This document shows positions 1 to 6,539 of a DNA stretch of 64,000 bases, one piece after another (position 1 is the stretch's first letter; each line of letters begins with the position of its first letter). The DNA comes from Paraburkholderia phenazinium. Its GTDB lineage: Bacteria; Pseudomonadota; Gammaproteobacteria; Burkholderiales; Burkholderiaceae. The position numbers and the translations under genes were made by a program. The notes under the pieces were generated by a model. It was not told the DNA's origin. It made no database searches and saw nothing but the letters and a program-made list of their open reading frames with translations. Where the stretch lies: positions 682,001 to 746,000 of the forward strand of contig NZ_FSRU01000003.1 of assembly GCF_900142845.1 (NCBI RefSeq), written 5' to 3'.

Positions 1-577
1 CGCCAAGGGCGTCACCGTGGTCGACGACGGCACGCTGCCGAACCGCCGCGGTTCGCTCAACATCGACGACGAAGGCAACCCGACCCAGTGCACCACGCTG
101 ATCGAGGACGGCATCCTGAAGGGCTATATCCAGGACACGCTGAACGCACGCCTGATGAAGATGCCGGTGACCGGCAACGCGCGCCGCGAATCGTACGCCG
201 CCCTGCCGATGCCGCGCATGACCAACACCTACATGTTGAACGGCGACAAGGATCCGCGGGAAATCATCGCCTCGGTCAAAAACGGCCTGTACGCGGTGAA
301 CTTCGGCGGCGGCCAGGTGGACATCACCAACGGCAAGTTCGTGTTCTCGGCCTCCGAGGCCTACATGATCGAAAACGGCAAGGTCACCTACCCGGTCAAG
401 GGTGCGACGCTGATCGGCAGCGGCCCGGAATCGCTCAAGTACGTCACCATGATCGGCAACGATATGGCGCTGGATTCGGGTGTGGGCGTCTGCGGCAAGG
501 AAGGCCAAAGCGTGCCGGTGGGCGTCGGCCAGCCGACGCTGCGCATCGAGAAGATGACGGTCGGCGGCACGGCCTGA
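1..577 (+). CDS. tldD: Metalloprotease TldD, C-terminal part (5' end outside window)
   Basis: The reading frame is open from the first bases (codons begin at position 2) and stops at 577, giving about 191 residues of the C-terminal domain of TldD/PmbA-family metalloproteases. The tail contains [10 protein letters not shown], the segment around [13 protein letters not shown], and the conserved ending around [11 protein letters not shown] and [15 protein letters not shown]. TldD works with PmbA (TldE) as a heterodimeric zinc protease that trims ribosomally made peptides and unfolded proteins in the cytoplasm. The metal-binding HExxxH part lies upstream of the window, so catalytic integrity cannot be judged here. 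Family assignment is confident. The in-frame ATG at 17 is internal and not a start. Confidence 0.9.
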   Translation, partial: AKGVTVVDDGTLPNRRGSLNIDDEGNPTQCTTLIEDGILKGYIQDTLNARLMKMPVTGNARRESYAALPMPRMTNTYMLNGDKDPREIIASVKNGLYAVNFGGGQVDITNGKFVFSASEAYMIENGKVTYPVKGATLIGSGPESLKYVTMIGNDMALDSGVGVCGKEGQSVPVGVGQPTLRIEKMTVGGTA

Positions 578-589
578 TCGTCATCTGAC

Positions 590-637
590 GCATACTTCGT
601 GCACGCTAAGCACGGAGTATGCGGATTATCCGCATTT
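590..637 (+). terminator. Hairpin(s) downstream of tldD
   Basis: A 13-bp stem (590-602 with 610-622, one G-U pair, 7-nt loop) lies just after the tldD stop. It overlaps a second hairpin, GCGGAT-T-ATCCGC (621-633), followed by ATTTT. The two share bases, so only one can form at a time. Most likely this ends tldD transcription before the aroG promoter at 652. Confidence 0.55.
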
Positions 638-651
638 TCGCAGCCCCCTGG

Positions 652-680
652 TTGTCAACTGGGACTGCACGGGTTATAAA
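652..680 (+). promoter_or_regulatory. Sigma-70 promoter of the aroG leader
   Basis: The -35 box TTGTCA (652-657, 5 of 6 consensus) is separated by exactly 17 bp from the -10 box TATAAA (675-680, 5 of 6). Transcription should start near 684-688, about 31-35 nt before the leader-peptide ATG at 719. This is one of the strongest-looking promoters in the window, as expected for a gene controlled after initiation by attenuation. Confidence 0.8.
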
Positions 681-718
681 GTCACTCACCCTTTTTCGCC
701 ACAGACCTTACTTTCGCC

Positions 719-787
719 ATGTCCGCCAAGTTTTATTTTTACTTTTTTTGGCATCTCAGACCGCTGGCGGATCGAGAGGGGTGTTAG
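719..787 (+). CDS. Aromatic-rich leader peptide of the aroG attenuator (22 aa)
   Basis: The ATG at 719 opens a 22-codon frame ending at TAG 785-787. The peptide begins MSAK and then reads F-Y-F-Y-F-F-W from seven consecutive codons (731-751: four Phe, two Tyr, one Trp), followed by HLRPLADREGC. Such a run is improbable by chance and is the hallmark of a ribosome-stalling leader peptide. It follows a good sigma-70 promoter and precedes an intrinsic terminator and aroG. No strong Shine-Dalgarno is visible upstream. The peptide is presumably a sensor: low charged tRNA-Phe, tRNA-Tyr or tRNA-Trp would stall the ribosome on 731-751. E. coli pheL and trpL are functional analogues. Confidence 0.88.
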   Translation: MSAKFYFYFFWHLRPLADREGC

Positions 788-845
788 TGCACGTAAGGCA
801 CCCGAAATTCCCGAAAAACCGCCAGCGAGTCTGGCGGTTTTTTTT
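723..845 (+). promoter_or_regulatory. Transcription attenuator (four-segment switch) controlling aroG
   Basis: Four RNA segments can be read. Segment 1 is CCGCCA (723-728), just before the aromatic codons. Segment 2 (759-770) contains TGGCGG (765-770), complementary to segment 1. Segment 3 (819-831) pairs with segment 2 over 12 bp with one bulged A (759-761 with 829-831; 762-770 with 819-827). Segment 4 (831-842) pairs with 814-825 to form the terminator. A ribosome stalled on codons 731-751 covers segment 1, so 2:3 forms and RNA polymerase reads through. A ribosome reaching the stop at 785 lets 1:2 form or masks segment 2, so 3:4 terminates. The pairings are seen directly; the mechanism is inferred by analogy with trp and pheA attenuators. 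Confidence 0.85.
814..845 (+). terminator. Intrinsic terminator of the aroG attenuator
   Basis: A 12-bp perfect stem (814-825 with 831-842) with a 5-nt loop CGAGT ends in an uninterrupted run of eight T (838-845). It lies before the aroG start at 899, so it must be regulatory rather than end-of-gene. Its 5' arm is shared with the antiterminator. Confidence 0.88.
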
Positions 846-898
846 CGCCCTGCGCGAACACACTGCTCACGCTACGAATTGAATCCTGGAGAACAACC

Positions 899-1972
899 AT
901 GCCCCCACACAACACCGACGACGTCCGTATTCGAGAATTGAAAGAACTCACGCCGCCCGCCCACCTGATCCGCGAATTCGCCTGCGAAGAAGCGGTGTCG
1001 GACCTGATCTACCATTCGCGCCAGTCGATGCACCGCATCCTGCACGGCATGGAAGACCGGTTGATCGTGATCATCGGGCCATGCTCGATCCACGATACCA
1101 AGGCGGCGCTCGAATACGCGGGACGGCTGGTCGAGCAACGCAAGCGCTTCGCCGGCGAGCTCGAAATCGTGATGCGGGTGTACTTCGAAAAGCCGCGTAC
1201 GACGGTGGGCTGGAAGGGTCTCATCAACGACCCGCATATGGACAACAGCTTCAAGATCAACGAAGGTCTGCGCACCGCGCGCGAGCTGCTGTTGCGCATC
1301 AACGAACTCGGCCTGCCGGCCGGCACCGAATACCTCGACATGATCAGCCCGCAATACATCGCCGACCTGATCTCGTGGGGCGCCATCGGTGCACGCACGA
1401 CGGAGTCGCAGGTGCATCGCGAACTGGCGTCGGGCCTGTCGTGTCCGGTGGGCTTCAAGAACGGCACCGACGGCAATGTGAAGATCGCCGTCGACGCCAT
1501 CAAGGCGGCGTCGCAGCCGCACCATTTCCTGTCGGTGACGAAGGGCGGCCATTCGGCGATCGTCTCGACGGCAGGCAATGAGGACTGCCACATCATTTTG
1601 CGCGGCGGCAAGACGCCGAACTACGACGCGGACAGCGTCAACGCAGCGTGCGCCGATATCGGCAAGGCCGGCCTCGCGGCACGTCTGATGATCGACGCGA
1701 GCCACGCCAATAGCTCGAAGAAGCACGAAAACCAGATTCCGGTCTGCGCGGACATTGGCCGTCAGGTTGCCGGCGGCGACGAGCGGATCGTCGGCGTGAT
1801 GGTGGAGTCGCACCTCGTGGCCGGCCGCCAGGATCTGAAGGAAGGCTGCGAGCTGACCTACGGTCAGAGCGTGACCGATGCGTGCATCGGCTGGGACGAA
1901 AGCATCGCCGTGCTGGAAGGCCTCGCCGAAGCAGTCAGGCAGCGCCGCGTGGCGCGCGGCAGCGGAAATTAA
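899..1972 (+). CDS. aroG: 3-deoxy-7-phosphoheptulonate (DAHP) synthase, class I
   Basis: A 357-residue class I AroG/AroF/AroH-type DAHP synthase. It condenses phosphoenolpyruvate and erythrose 4-phosphate, the first step of the shikimate pathway, in the cytoplasm. Diagnostic segments are IIGPCSIHD near residue 60, MRVYFEKPRTTVGWKG near 95, the metal/substrate segment SHANSSKKH near 265, and GVMVESHLVAGRQ near 300. The start at 899 has GGAG about 8 bases upstream. Length is normal for the family. The gene stands alone behind an attenuator whose leader is rich in Phe, Tyr and Trp codons, so expression should respond to aromatic amino acid supply. Which feedback isozyme (Phe-, Tyr- or Trp-sensitive) it is cannot be read with certainty; similarity is closest to AroG. 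Confidence 0.96.
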   Translation: MPPHNTDDVRIRELKELTPPAHLIREFACEEAVSDLIYHSRQSMHRILHGMEDRLIVIIGPCSIHDTKAALEYAGRLVEQRKRFAGELEIVMRVYFEKPRTTVGWKGLINDPHMDNSFKINEGLRTARELLLRINELGLPAGTEYLDMISPQYIADLISWGAIGARTTESQVHRELASGLSCPVGFKNGTDGNVKIAVDAIKAASQPHHFLSVTKGGHSAIVSTAGNEDCHIILRGGKTPNYDADSVNAACADIGKAGLAARLMIDASHANSSKKHENQIPVCADIGRQVAGGDERIVGVMVESHLVAGRQDLKEGCELTYGQSVTDACIGWDESIAVLEGLAEAVRQRRVARGSGN

Positions 1973-2009
1973 GCGGCCACGCTGCGCGGTAATCCTCGGC
2001 AGCATCGCA

Positions 2010-2038
2010 AGCCCGGCTCGGTGAGCCGGGCTTTTTTT
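2010..2038 (+). terminator. Intrinsic terminator of aroG
   Basis: A 10-bp stem AGCCCGGCTC / GAGCCGGGCT (2010-2019 with 2023-2032), 3-nt loop and T run to 2038, placed 37 bases after the aroG stop. Confidence 0.92.
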
Positions 2039-2144
2039 CGTCCTGTCACAGGCCGTTGCGAATCATTTAGTTGGCCGAACGGCCGAATGGTGGCGCGCCC
2101 CCCACCCCTGTAACGTAGGTACCCATGGCGGGAACGGAAAGGTA

Positions 2145-2180
2145 TTGAGTTTCCCGGAAGATGGGTATACAATTTTATAC
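2145..2180 (+). promoter_or_regulatory. Promoter and candidate operator of the higBA pair
   Basis: TTGAGT (2145-2150) is followed after 17 bp by TACAAT (2168-2173). The imperfect palindrome GTATACAATTTTATAC (2165-2180; arms GTATA/TATAC) overlaps the -10 box, the usual place for an antitoxin or toxin-antitoxin operator. Transcription would start near 2180, which rules out the ATG at 2161 as the toxin start. Confidence 0.6.
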
Positions 2181-2193
2181 ATGCAAGGGACAC

Positions 2194-2538
2194 ATGGGGA
2201 ACGAGAAAGAAATCCGCTGGGTAGGCTCCAGCTACAACGATCTGCTGGCATTCCCAGAGGAACCGCGTCGGCAAGCTGGCTTTCAACTGGGCAAAATCCA
2301 GGCAGGTCTTGACCCGGACGACTGGAAGCCCTTCGCGGCGGTCGGCCCAAGTACGCGTGAAATCCGCGTCAAGGAGAGTGACGGCATTTACCGGGTGATG
2401 TACGTAAGCAAGTTTGAGGAAGCCATTTATGTACTGCACTGCTTCCAGAAAAAAACCCAGGCCACCAGCCGGCATGACTGTGAGATTGCAGAGGTGCGGT
2501 ATCGCGCCATAGTCAACGAGAGAAAGGTATTGCAATGA
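2194..2538 (+). CDS. higB: HigB/RelE-like toxin (Gp49-like family), type II TA
   Basis: A 114-residue protein starting MGNEKEIRWVGSSYNDL, with the Gp49-like/HigB signature: RRQAGFQLGKIQAG, then DWKPFAAVGPSTREIRV, then YRVMYVSKFEEAIYVLHCFQKKTQ. Family members are ribosome-dependent or free mRNA interferases that cut mRNA in the cytoplasm. The 2194 start is preferred because AAGGGA lies 3 bases upstream and because the promoter -10 sits at 2168-2173. The stop overlaps the antitoxin ATG (ATGA, 2535-2538), so the two are translationally coupled. Toxin first, antitoxin second is the higBA order. Actual toxicity cannot be inferred from sequence. Other name: phage-derived Gp49-like protein. Confidence 0.85.
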   Translation: MGNEKEIRWVGSSYNDLLAFPEEPRRQAGFQLGKIQAGLDPDDWKPFAAVGPSTREIRVKESDGIYRVMYVSKFEEAIYVLHCFQKKTQATSRHDCEIAEVRYRAIVNERKVLQ

Positions 2539-2867
2539 CGATCGACACCAAAATCCGTCACGTAACCAAGCCGGGAGACAACCTCTTCCTTGAGCTCGGA
2601 TTTGCCCCTGAAGAAGCGGCGCGGCTGCACGCGGCGTCGCAGAAACAGATCAACGACACGCGGCTGCTGAAGGAACAGTTGATGACCGAACTGTCCAGCT
2701 GGATCGACGAACACCATCTTAAGCAGGCCGAAGCGGCCGAGATCCTGATGGTGTCGCGCCCGCGGGTATCCGACGTGGTCAACAAGAAGACCGCCAAATT
2801 CACCATCGACACACTGGTGGAAATGATGAGCCGGATCGGCAAGCCGGTTACGCTGGCCGTCGGCTGA
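2535..2867 (+). CDS. higA: HigA-like antitoxin with XRE-type helix-turn-helix
   Basis: A 110-residue protein coupled to the upstream toxin by a 4-base overlap. Its C-terminal half has an XRE-type helix-turn-helix: HHLKQAEAAEILMVSRPRVSD (about residues 56-76) and then FTIDTLVEMMSRIGKPVTLAV, as in HTH_37/HigA2-type antitoxins. The N-terminal half (LGFAPEEAARLHAASQ) is likely the toxin-neutralising or oligomerisation part. It should bind and block HigB and repress its own promoter through the palindrome at 2165-2180. Function is by family; the operator is inferred. Confidence 0.85.
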   Translation: MTIDTKIRHVTKPGDNLFLELGFAPEEAARLHAASQKQINDTRLLKEQLMTELSSWIDEHHLKQAEAAEILMVSRPRVSDVVNKKTAKFTIDTLVEMMSRIGKPVTLAVG

Positions 2868-2891
2868 CGCGCGCCGGGTCGGTGCGTGGGG

Positions 2892-2935
2892 TTTGCCTCG
2901 CGTTTGCCTCGCGCTTACCCTTTGCTTGCCTCGCG
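2892..2935. repeat. 11-bp tandem repeat in the higA-hmp gap
   Basis: TTTGCCTCGCG occurs twice in direct tandem (2892-2902, 2903-2913), with a third near copy CTTGCCTCGCG at 2925-2935. It lies between the convergent ends of higA and hmp. No function is apparent; it may be slippage-derived. Confidence 0.7.
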
Positions 2936-2960
2936 TTCAATCAAATCATGCGCCTGGCTT

Positions 2961-4166
2961 TTACTCGACTGTCCCCGAGCCGAACACCTCGGTATGAATG
3001 CGCCCGGCGTCCACACTGAGCGCCACCAGCGCGTCGCGTTGCGCCTGCATGAACGGAACCGGTCCACAGATGTAGTAATCCGCATCGGGCACGCCGCCCT
3101 GCGCGAGGAGTTTCGTCAGGTCGAGACGGCCCTCGAAGTCGTAATCCACGCCTTGCCTGTCGGTCGCGTCAATCGCTTCGTAGAACACCGCACGCGCGAC
3201 GTTCGGATGCGCCGCAACCGTGTCGTTCAACCACTGCCGGAAGGCATGCACGCGGCCGTTACGGCACGCATGGACAAAGGTCACCCGGCGCGGACTCCGC
3301 TCGGCAAGCAGCGTCGACAGCATGGAGATCATCGGCGTCACGCCCACGCCGCCGCTCACCAGCACAACAGGCGTCGTCCGGGCGCGCTTGAGCGTGAAGT
3401 CGCCCATCGGCGCGCTGACATGCACAATCGTGCCGGCCTCGACGCCATCGTGCAGCAGGTTCGACACATGACCCGCCGGCGTGTCTTCACGTCCCGCTTC
3501 ACGCTTCACGGAGATGCGCAACCAGTGTCCATTCGGTGCGTCGGACAGGCTGTACTGACGCGGTTGATCGACACCCAGCTCATCGACAAAACGCTTCACG
3601 CTCAGATACTGGCCGGGTTCGAAGCTGCATGCCGGCGAACCGTCCGCAGGCGCCAGATAGAACGACGCGATCTCGTCGCTCTCGATCTCTTTGCGCGCTA
3701 CCACGAAGGGCCGGAAGCCGGTCCATGCGGCGCCGCTATAAAGCCTGGCTTCGGCGCCGATCATGATGTCCGCGAGTTGCCCATAGGCCGCTTCCCACGC
3801 GTCCATGGTCGGCTTGTCCACCGCATCGCCAAGCACATCGACGATCGCACCCAACAGATGCCGTCCCACGATCGGATAGTGCTCCGGGCGGATGTTCAGG
3901 CTTGCATGCTTGTGCGTGATCCGCGAGACGGCTGAGCCAAGTACGCCGAGATTGTCGATGTTCGCCGCGTAGGTGTAGACCGCCCGCGCGAGGGTTTCTG
4001 GCTGGCTGCCGCTGATCTGGTGGGTCTGGTTGAAGACGTTCTTCAACTCTGGATGGTGCGCAAACATGCGCTTGTAGAAGTGCCGGGTAATCGTCGTGCC
4101 GTGCGCGGCCAGAACGGGAACCGTGGCTTTGACGCGGGCAATCTGGTCAGTTGTCAGTGTGCTCAT
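2961..4166 (-). CDS. hmp: Flavohaemoglobin / nitric oxide dioxygenase
   Basis: A 401-residue flavohaemoprotein that oxidises NO to nitrate using O2 and NAD(P)H in the cytoplasm. The N-terminal globin domain (about 1-140) has the proximal haem His in THKHASL (about residue 85) and HHPELKNVFNQ. The middle FAD domain carries RQYSLSD. The C-terminal NAD domain carries GGVGVTPMISML and DYYICGPVPFMQ, and the protein ends EVFGSGTVE. Length matches E. coli Hmp (396). The gene is monocistronic, and an NsrR-type operator lies 12-45 bases upstream of its start, so it should be derepressed by nitric oxide. Confident. Confidence 0.96.
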   Translation of the reverse strand: MSTLTTDQIARVKATVPVLAAHGTTITRHFYKRMFAHHPELKNVFNQTHQISGSQPETLARAVYTYAANIDNLGVLGSAVSRITHKHASLNIRPEHYPIVGRHLLGAIVDVLGDAVDKPTMDAWEAAYGQLADIMIGAEARLYSGAAWTGFRPFVVARKEIESDEIASFYLAPADGSPACSFEPGQYLSVKRFVDELGVDQPRQYSLSDAPNGHWLRISVKREAGREDTPAGHVSNLLHDGVEAGTIVHVSAPMGDFTLKRARTTPVVLVSGGVGVTPMISMLSTLLAERSPRRVTFVHACRNGRVHAFRQWLNDTVAAHPNVARAVFYEAIDATDRQGVDYDFEGRLDLTKLLAQGGVPDADYYICGPVPFMQAQRDALVALSVDAGRIHTEVFGSGTVE

Positions 4167-4178
4167 TGCGATGTCCTC

Positions 4179-4211
4179 GCTTAAAGATGTATTTACAATA
4201 CATTTTTAAGC
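4179..4211 (-). promoter_or_regulatory. NsrR-type operator of hmp
   Basis: The core is two 11-bp inverted arms, AAGATGTATTT (4184-4194) and CAATACATTTT (4196-4206), with a 1-bp centre. This is the 11-1-11 architecture of the NsrR consensus (AAnATGCATTT, one base, then the inverse). The symmetry extends outward to GCTTAAA / TTTAAGC, making a 33-bp palindrome. It lies immediately upstream of hmp, a classic NsrR target. No nsrR gene is in the window, so the regulator itself is inferred. Confidence 0.8.
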
Positions 4212-4279
4212 GGCACTGAAACCCCGGCATTTTGTCGCAGTGCAGCGTGCCGGCTGGACGCCTCGTCTATGCAGGTGCC

Positions 4280-4834
4280 TTACTTCGAGCCGCGCTGATG
4301 CTGCCAGAGCACATCGCTGCCGCCGTCCGCCCGATTGAGCACGCGCGCCAGCACAAACAGCAGATCGGACAGGCGGTTGACGTATTGGCGCGGCGCAGCG
4401 TTGATGGTCTCACTCTGGCCGAGCGCCACAATGGCGCGCTCGGCGCGCCGGCACACCGTCCGGCACACGTGCGCGAGCGCGGCCGGCCGCGAGCCGCCGG
4501 GCAAAATGAATTCCTTGAGCGGCGGCAGCGTCGCGTTGTATTCGGCGAGCCACCCGTCGAGCTGGCCGAGATGCCTGTCAGTAATCATCGTGTGGCCGGG
4601 GATGCACAGCTCGCCGCCCAGATCGAACAGATCGTGCTGGATTGCCGTGAGCGCCGAGCGCACGTCGTCCGGCAAGGTTTCGCACAGCAGCACGCCGAGA
4701 TTCGAATTGAGCTCGTCCACCTCGCCGATCGCCGTGATCCGCAAGTCGTCCTTGCGCACCCGGCGGCCGTCGCCGAGACCCGTGGTGCCATCGTCGCCGG
4801 TGCGGGTGGCGATCTTGCTCAAGCGGTTGCCCAT
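4280..4834 (-). CDS. Cob(I)alamin adenosyltransferase, PduO type
   Basis: About 184 residues from the ATG at 4834 (MGNRLSKIATRTGDDG). PduO/MMAB-type ATP:corrinoid adenosyltransferases make adenosylcobalamin from cob(I)alamin and ATP. The N-terminal ATP-binding motif TRTGDDGTTGLGDGRRVRKD, the segment EVDELNSNLGVLL and the C-terminal RTVCRRAERAIVAL ... YVNRLSDLLFVLARVLNR are all present. The longer frame up to 4873 lacks family similarity before MGNRLS. AAAGGA lies 15-20 bases upstream. Transcribed alone; a TATAAT -10-like box is on the minus strand at 4948-4953. This enzyme usually supplies B12 cofactor to methylmalonyl-CoA mutase or diol dehydratase, neither of which is nearby. Confidence 0.92.
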   Translation of the reverse strand: MGNRLSKIATRTGDDGTTGLGDGRRVRKDDLRITAIGEVDELNSNLGVLLCETLPDDVRSALTAIQHDLFDLGGELCIPGHTMITDRHLGQLDGWLAEYNATLPPLKEFILPGGSRPAALAHVCRTVCRRAERAIVALGQSETINAAPRQYVNRLSDLLFVLARVLNRADGGSDVLWQHQRGSK

Positions 4835-4900
4835 GATATGTGCCGTCCTTTCAGTGTCCGAAGCGCCTGCCATTCACCGGGCGCACGCATTCAACGCATT

Positions 4901-4922
4901 CCACGCTTCTGCCACGCTTCTG
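4901..4922. repeat. 11-bp tandem duplication
   Basis: CCACGCTTCTG is repeated twice (4901-4911, 4912-4922) and followed by a partial third copy. It lies in the divergent gap (4835-5046) between the adenosyltransferase gene and the flavoprotein gene. Apart from possible -10 boxes (minus 4948-4953, plus TAAAAT 4998-5003) I see nothing else in this gap. Confidence 0.6.
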
Positions 4923-5046
4923 CCACGCACATCCCGATAACGCCGCCATTATAGGATCGGCTGTCCGGCCAGGCGCCGGCCGCCGGACGATCGGCGTAAA
5001 ATGAATCAGAAGCTACAGACGCCATGCCCGTCACCAGGAGACACGT

Positions 5047-6462
5047 GTGAATCATCCCGCGCCGCCGGCCCCCTTGCGCCGTCCCTTCCCCGCCGAACTG
5101 CTCACCTCGCTCAAGTCCGCTTTCGGAGAGCGCGTCTCGACCGCCGAAGCCGTGCGCGCCCACCATGGCCGCGACGAGTCCCCGTTCGACCCGCAATTGC
5201 CCGACGCCGTGGTGTTCGCGCGCAATACGGAAGACGTGCAGACCATCGTCAGGCTTTGCGGGCAGCACGATGTGCCGATCATCCCTTATGGCAACGGGTC
5301 GTCGCTGGAAGGCCATCTGCTGGCGGTCCAGGGCGGCGTGTCGATCGATCTGTCCGAGATGAATCAGGTGCTGTCCATCAACGCGGAAGACCTCACCGTC
5401 ACCGTCGAGCCGGGCATCTCGCGCAAGCAACTGAACGAAGCGTTGCGCGACACGGGCCTGTTCTTCCCGATCGACCCAGGAGCGGACGCGAGCATCGGCG
5501 GCATGTCCGCGACGCGCGCCTCGGGCACCAACGCCGTGCGCTACGGCACGATGCGCGAGAACGTGCTCGGCCTCACCGTCGTGCTGGCGGACGGCCGCGT
5601 CATCAAGACCGGCACGCGAGCCCGCAAGTCGTCGGCGGGGTATGACCTGACGCGCCTGTTCGTCGGCTCGGAAGGCACGCTCGGCGTCATCACCGAAATC
5701 ACCCTGCGGCTCTATCCGCAACCGGAAGCCGTCTCGGCAGCGGTGTGCACGTTTCCGTCGATGGGCGACGCGGTGCGCGCCGTCATCGAAACCATTCAGA
5801 TGGGCGTGCCGATTGCGCGCGTGGAGTTTGTCGATTCGCTCGCCATCCGCTCGATCAACCGCCACTCCAACCTCACGCTGCGCGAAGCGCCCACGCTCTT
5901 CTTCGAATTCCACGGCACCGAAGCCGGCGTGAAGGAGCAGGCTGAAACGGTGCAGGAGATCACCGCGCAGAACTCAGGCGAAGGCTTCGAATGGGCCACC
6001 CGTCCTGAAGACCGCAGCCGTCTGTGGAACGCACGGCACAACGCCTATTTCGCCATGCTGCAACTGAAGCCCGGCTGCCGCGCCGTGACCACCGACGTGT
6101 GCGTGCCGATCTCGCGGCTCGCGGAATGCGTGGTCGAAACCGAACAGGATCTGCTGGCCTCGCCGCTGCCTTGCCCGATCGTCGGGCACGTGGGCGACGG
6201 CAATTTCCACGTCGCGATCCTGATCGACCCGGCCAAGCCCGAAGAACTCGTCGAGGCCGAACGGCTCAACCAGCGCATCGTGCAGCGCGCGTTGCGGATG
6301 GACGGCACCTGCACGGGCGAACATGGCGTCGGTCTGCACAAGATGGGCTTCCTGCTGGAAGAACATGGCGAGGTCGCCGTCGACACGATGCGCTCGATCA
6401 AGCACGCGCTTGACCCACGCAATCTGATGAACCCCGGCAAGATTTTCTCCTGGGCCGCTTAA
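5047..6462 (+). CDS. FAD-linked oxidase, D-lactate dehydrogenase (cytochrome)-like
   Basis: A 471-residue FAD-linked oxidoreductase of the GlcD/Dld2/VAO family. The PCMH FAD-binding domain carries IIPYGNGSSLEGH (about residues 78-90) and GADASIGGMSATRASGTNAVRYGTM. The C-terminal catalytic domain carries VGHVGDGNFHV and ends with GTCTGEHGVGLHKMGFL. The GTG start at 5047 is supported by CAGGAG at 5035-5040. It oxidises a 2-hydroxy acid, most likely D-lactate, passing electrons to a quinone or cytochrome. It lies 77 bp upstream of glcD and is probably co-transcribed with glycolate oxidase, suggesting a shared 2-hydroxyacid catabolic unit. D-2-hydroxyglutarate is an alternative substrate. Confidence 0.88.
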   Translation: MNHPAPPAPLRRPFPAELLTSLKSAFGERVSTAEAVRAHHGRDESPFDPQLPDAVVFARNTEDVQTIVRLCGQHDVPIIPYGNGSSLEGHLLAVQGGVSIDLSEMNQVLSINAEDLTVTVEPGISRKQLNEALRDTGLFFPIDPGADASIGGMSATRASGTNAVRYGTMRENVLGLTVVLADGRVIKTGTRARKSSAGYDLTRLFVGSEGTLGVITEITLRLYPQPEAVSAAVCTFPSMGDAVRAVIETIQMGVPIARVEFVDSLAIRSINRHSNLTLREAPTLFFEFHGTEAGVKEQAETVQEITAQNSGEGFEWATRPEDRSRLWNARHNAYFAMLQLKPGCRAVTTDVCVPISRLAECVVETEQDLLASPLPCPIVGHVGDGNFHVAILIDPAKPEELVEAERLNQRIVQRALRMDGTCTGEHGVGLHKMGFLLEEHGEVAVDTMRSIKHALDPRNLMNPGKIFSWAA

Positions 6463-6539
6463 GCCTCGCCCGCTGACACCTGTCACACCTCGCGCGGCAT
6501 GACCGCGCCCCGGCGCAACAGAGTACGAGGAGACGAAAG

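Noticed and set aside
619..882. 87-codon plus-strand frame over the aroG leader
   Set aside because: It lies in a different frame from the leader peptide, begins upstream of the promoter and runs through the terminator; no similarity.
872..2005. Long minus-strand open frame (about 377 codons) antisense to aroG
   Set aside because: It mirrors aroG codons, is rich in Arg/His/Ala and has no family similarity; a GC-bias shadow of a confident gene.
2161..2193. Upstream ATG as start of the HigB-like toxin
   Set aside because: It overlaps the -10 box and lies before the predicted transcript start; ATG 2194 has a good SD.
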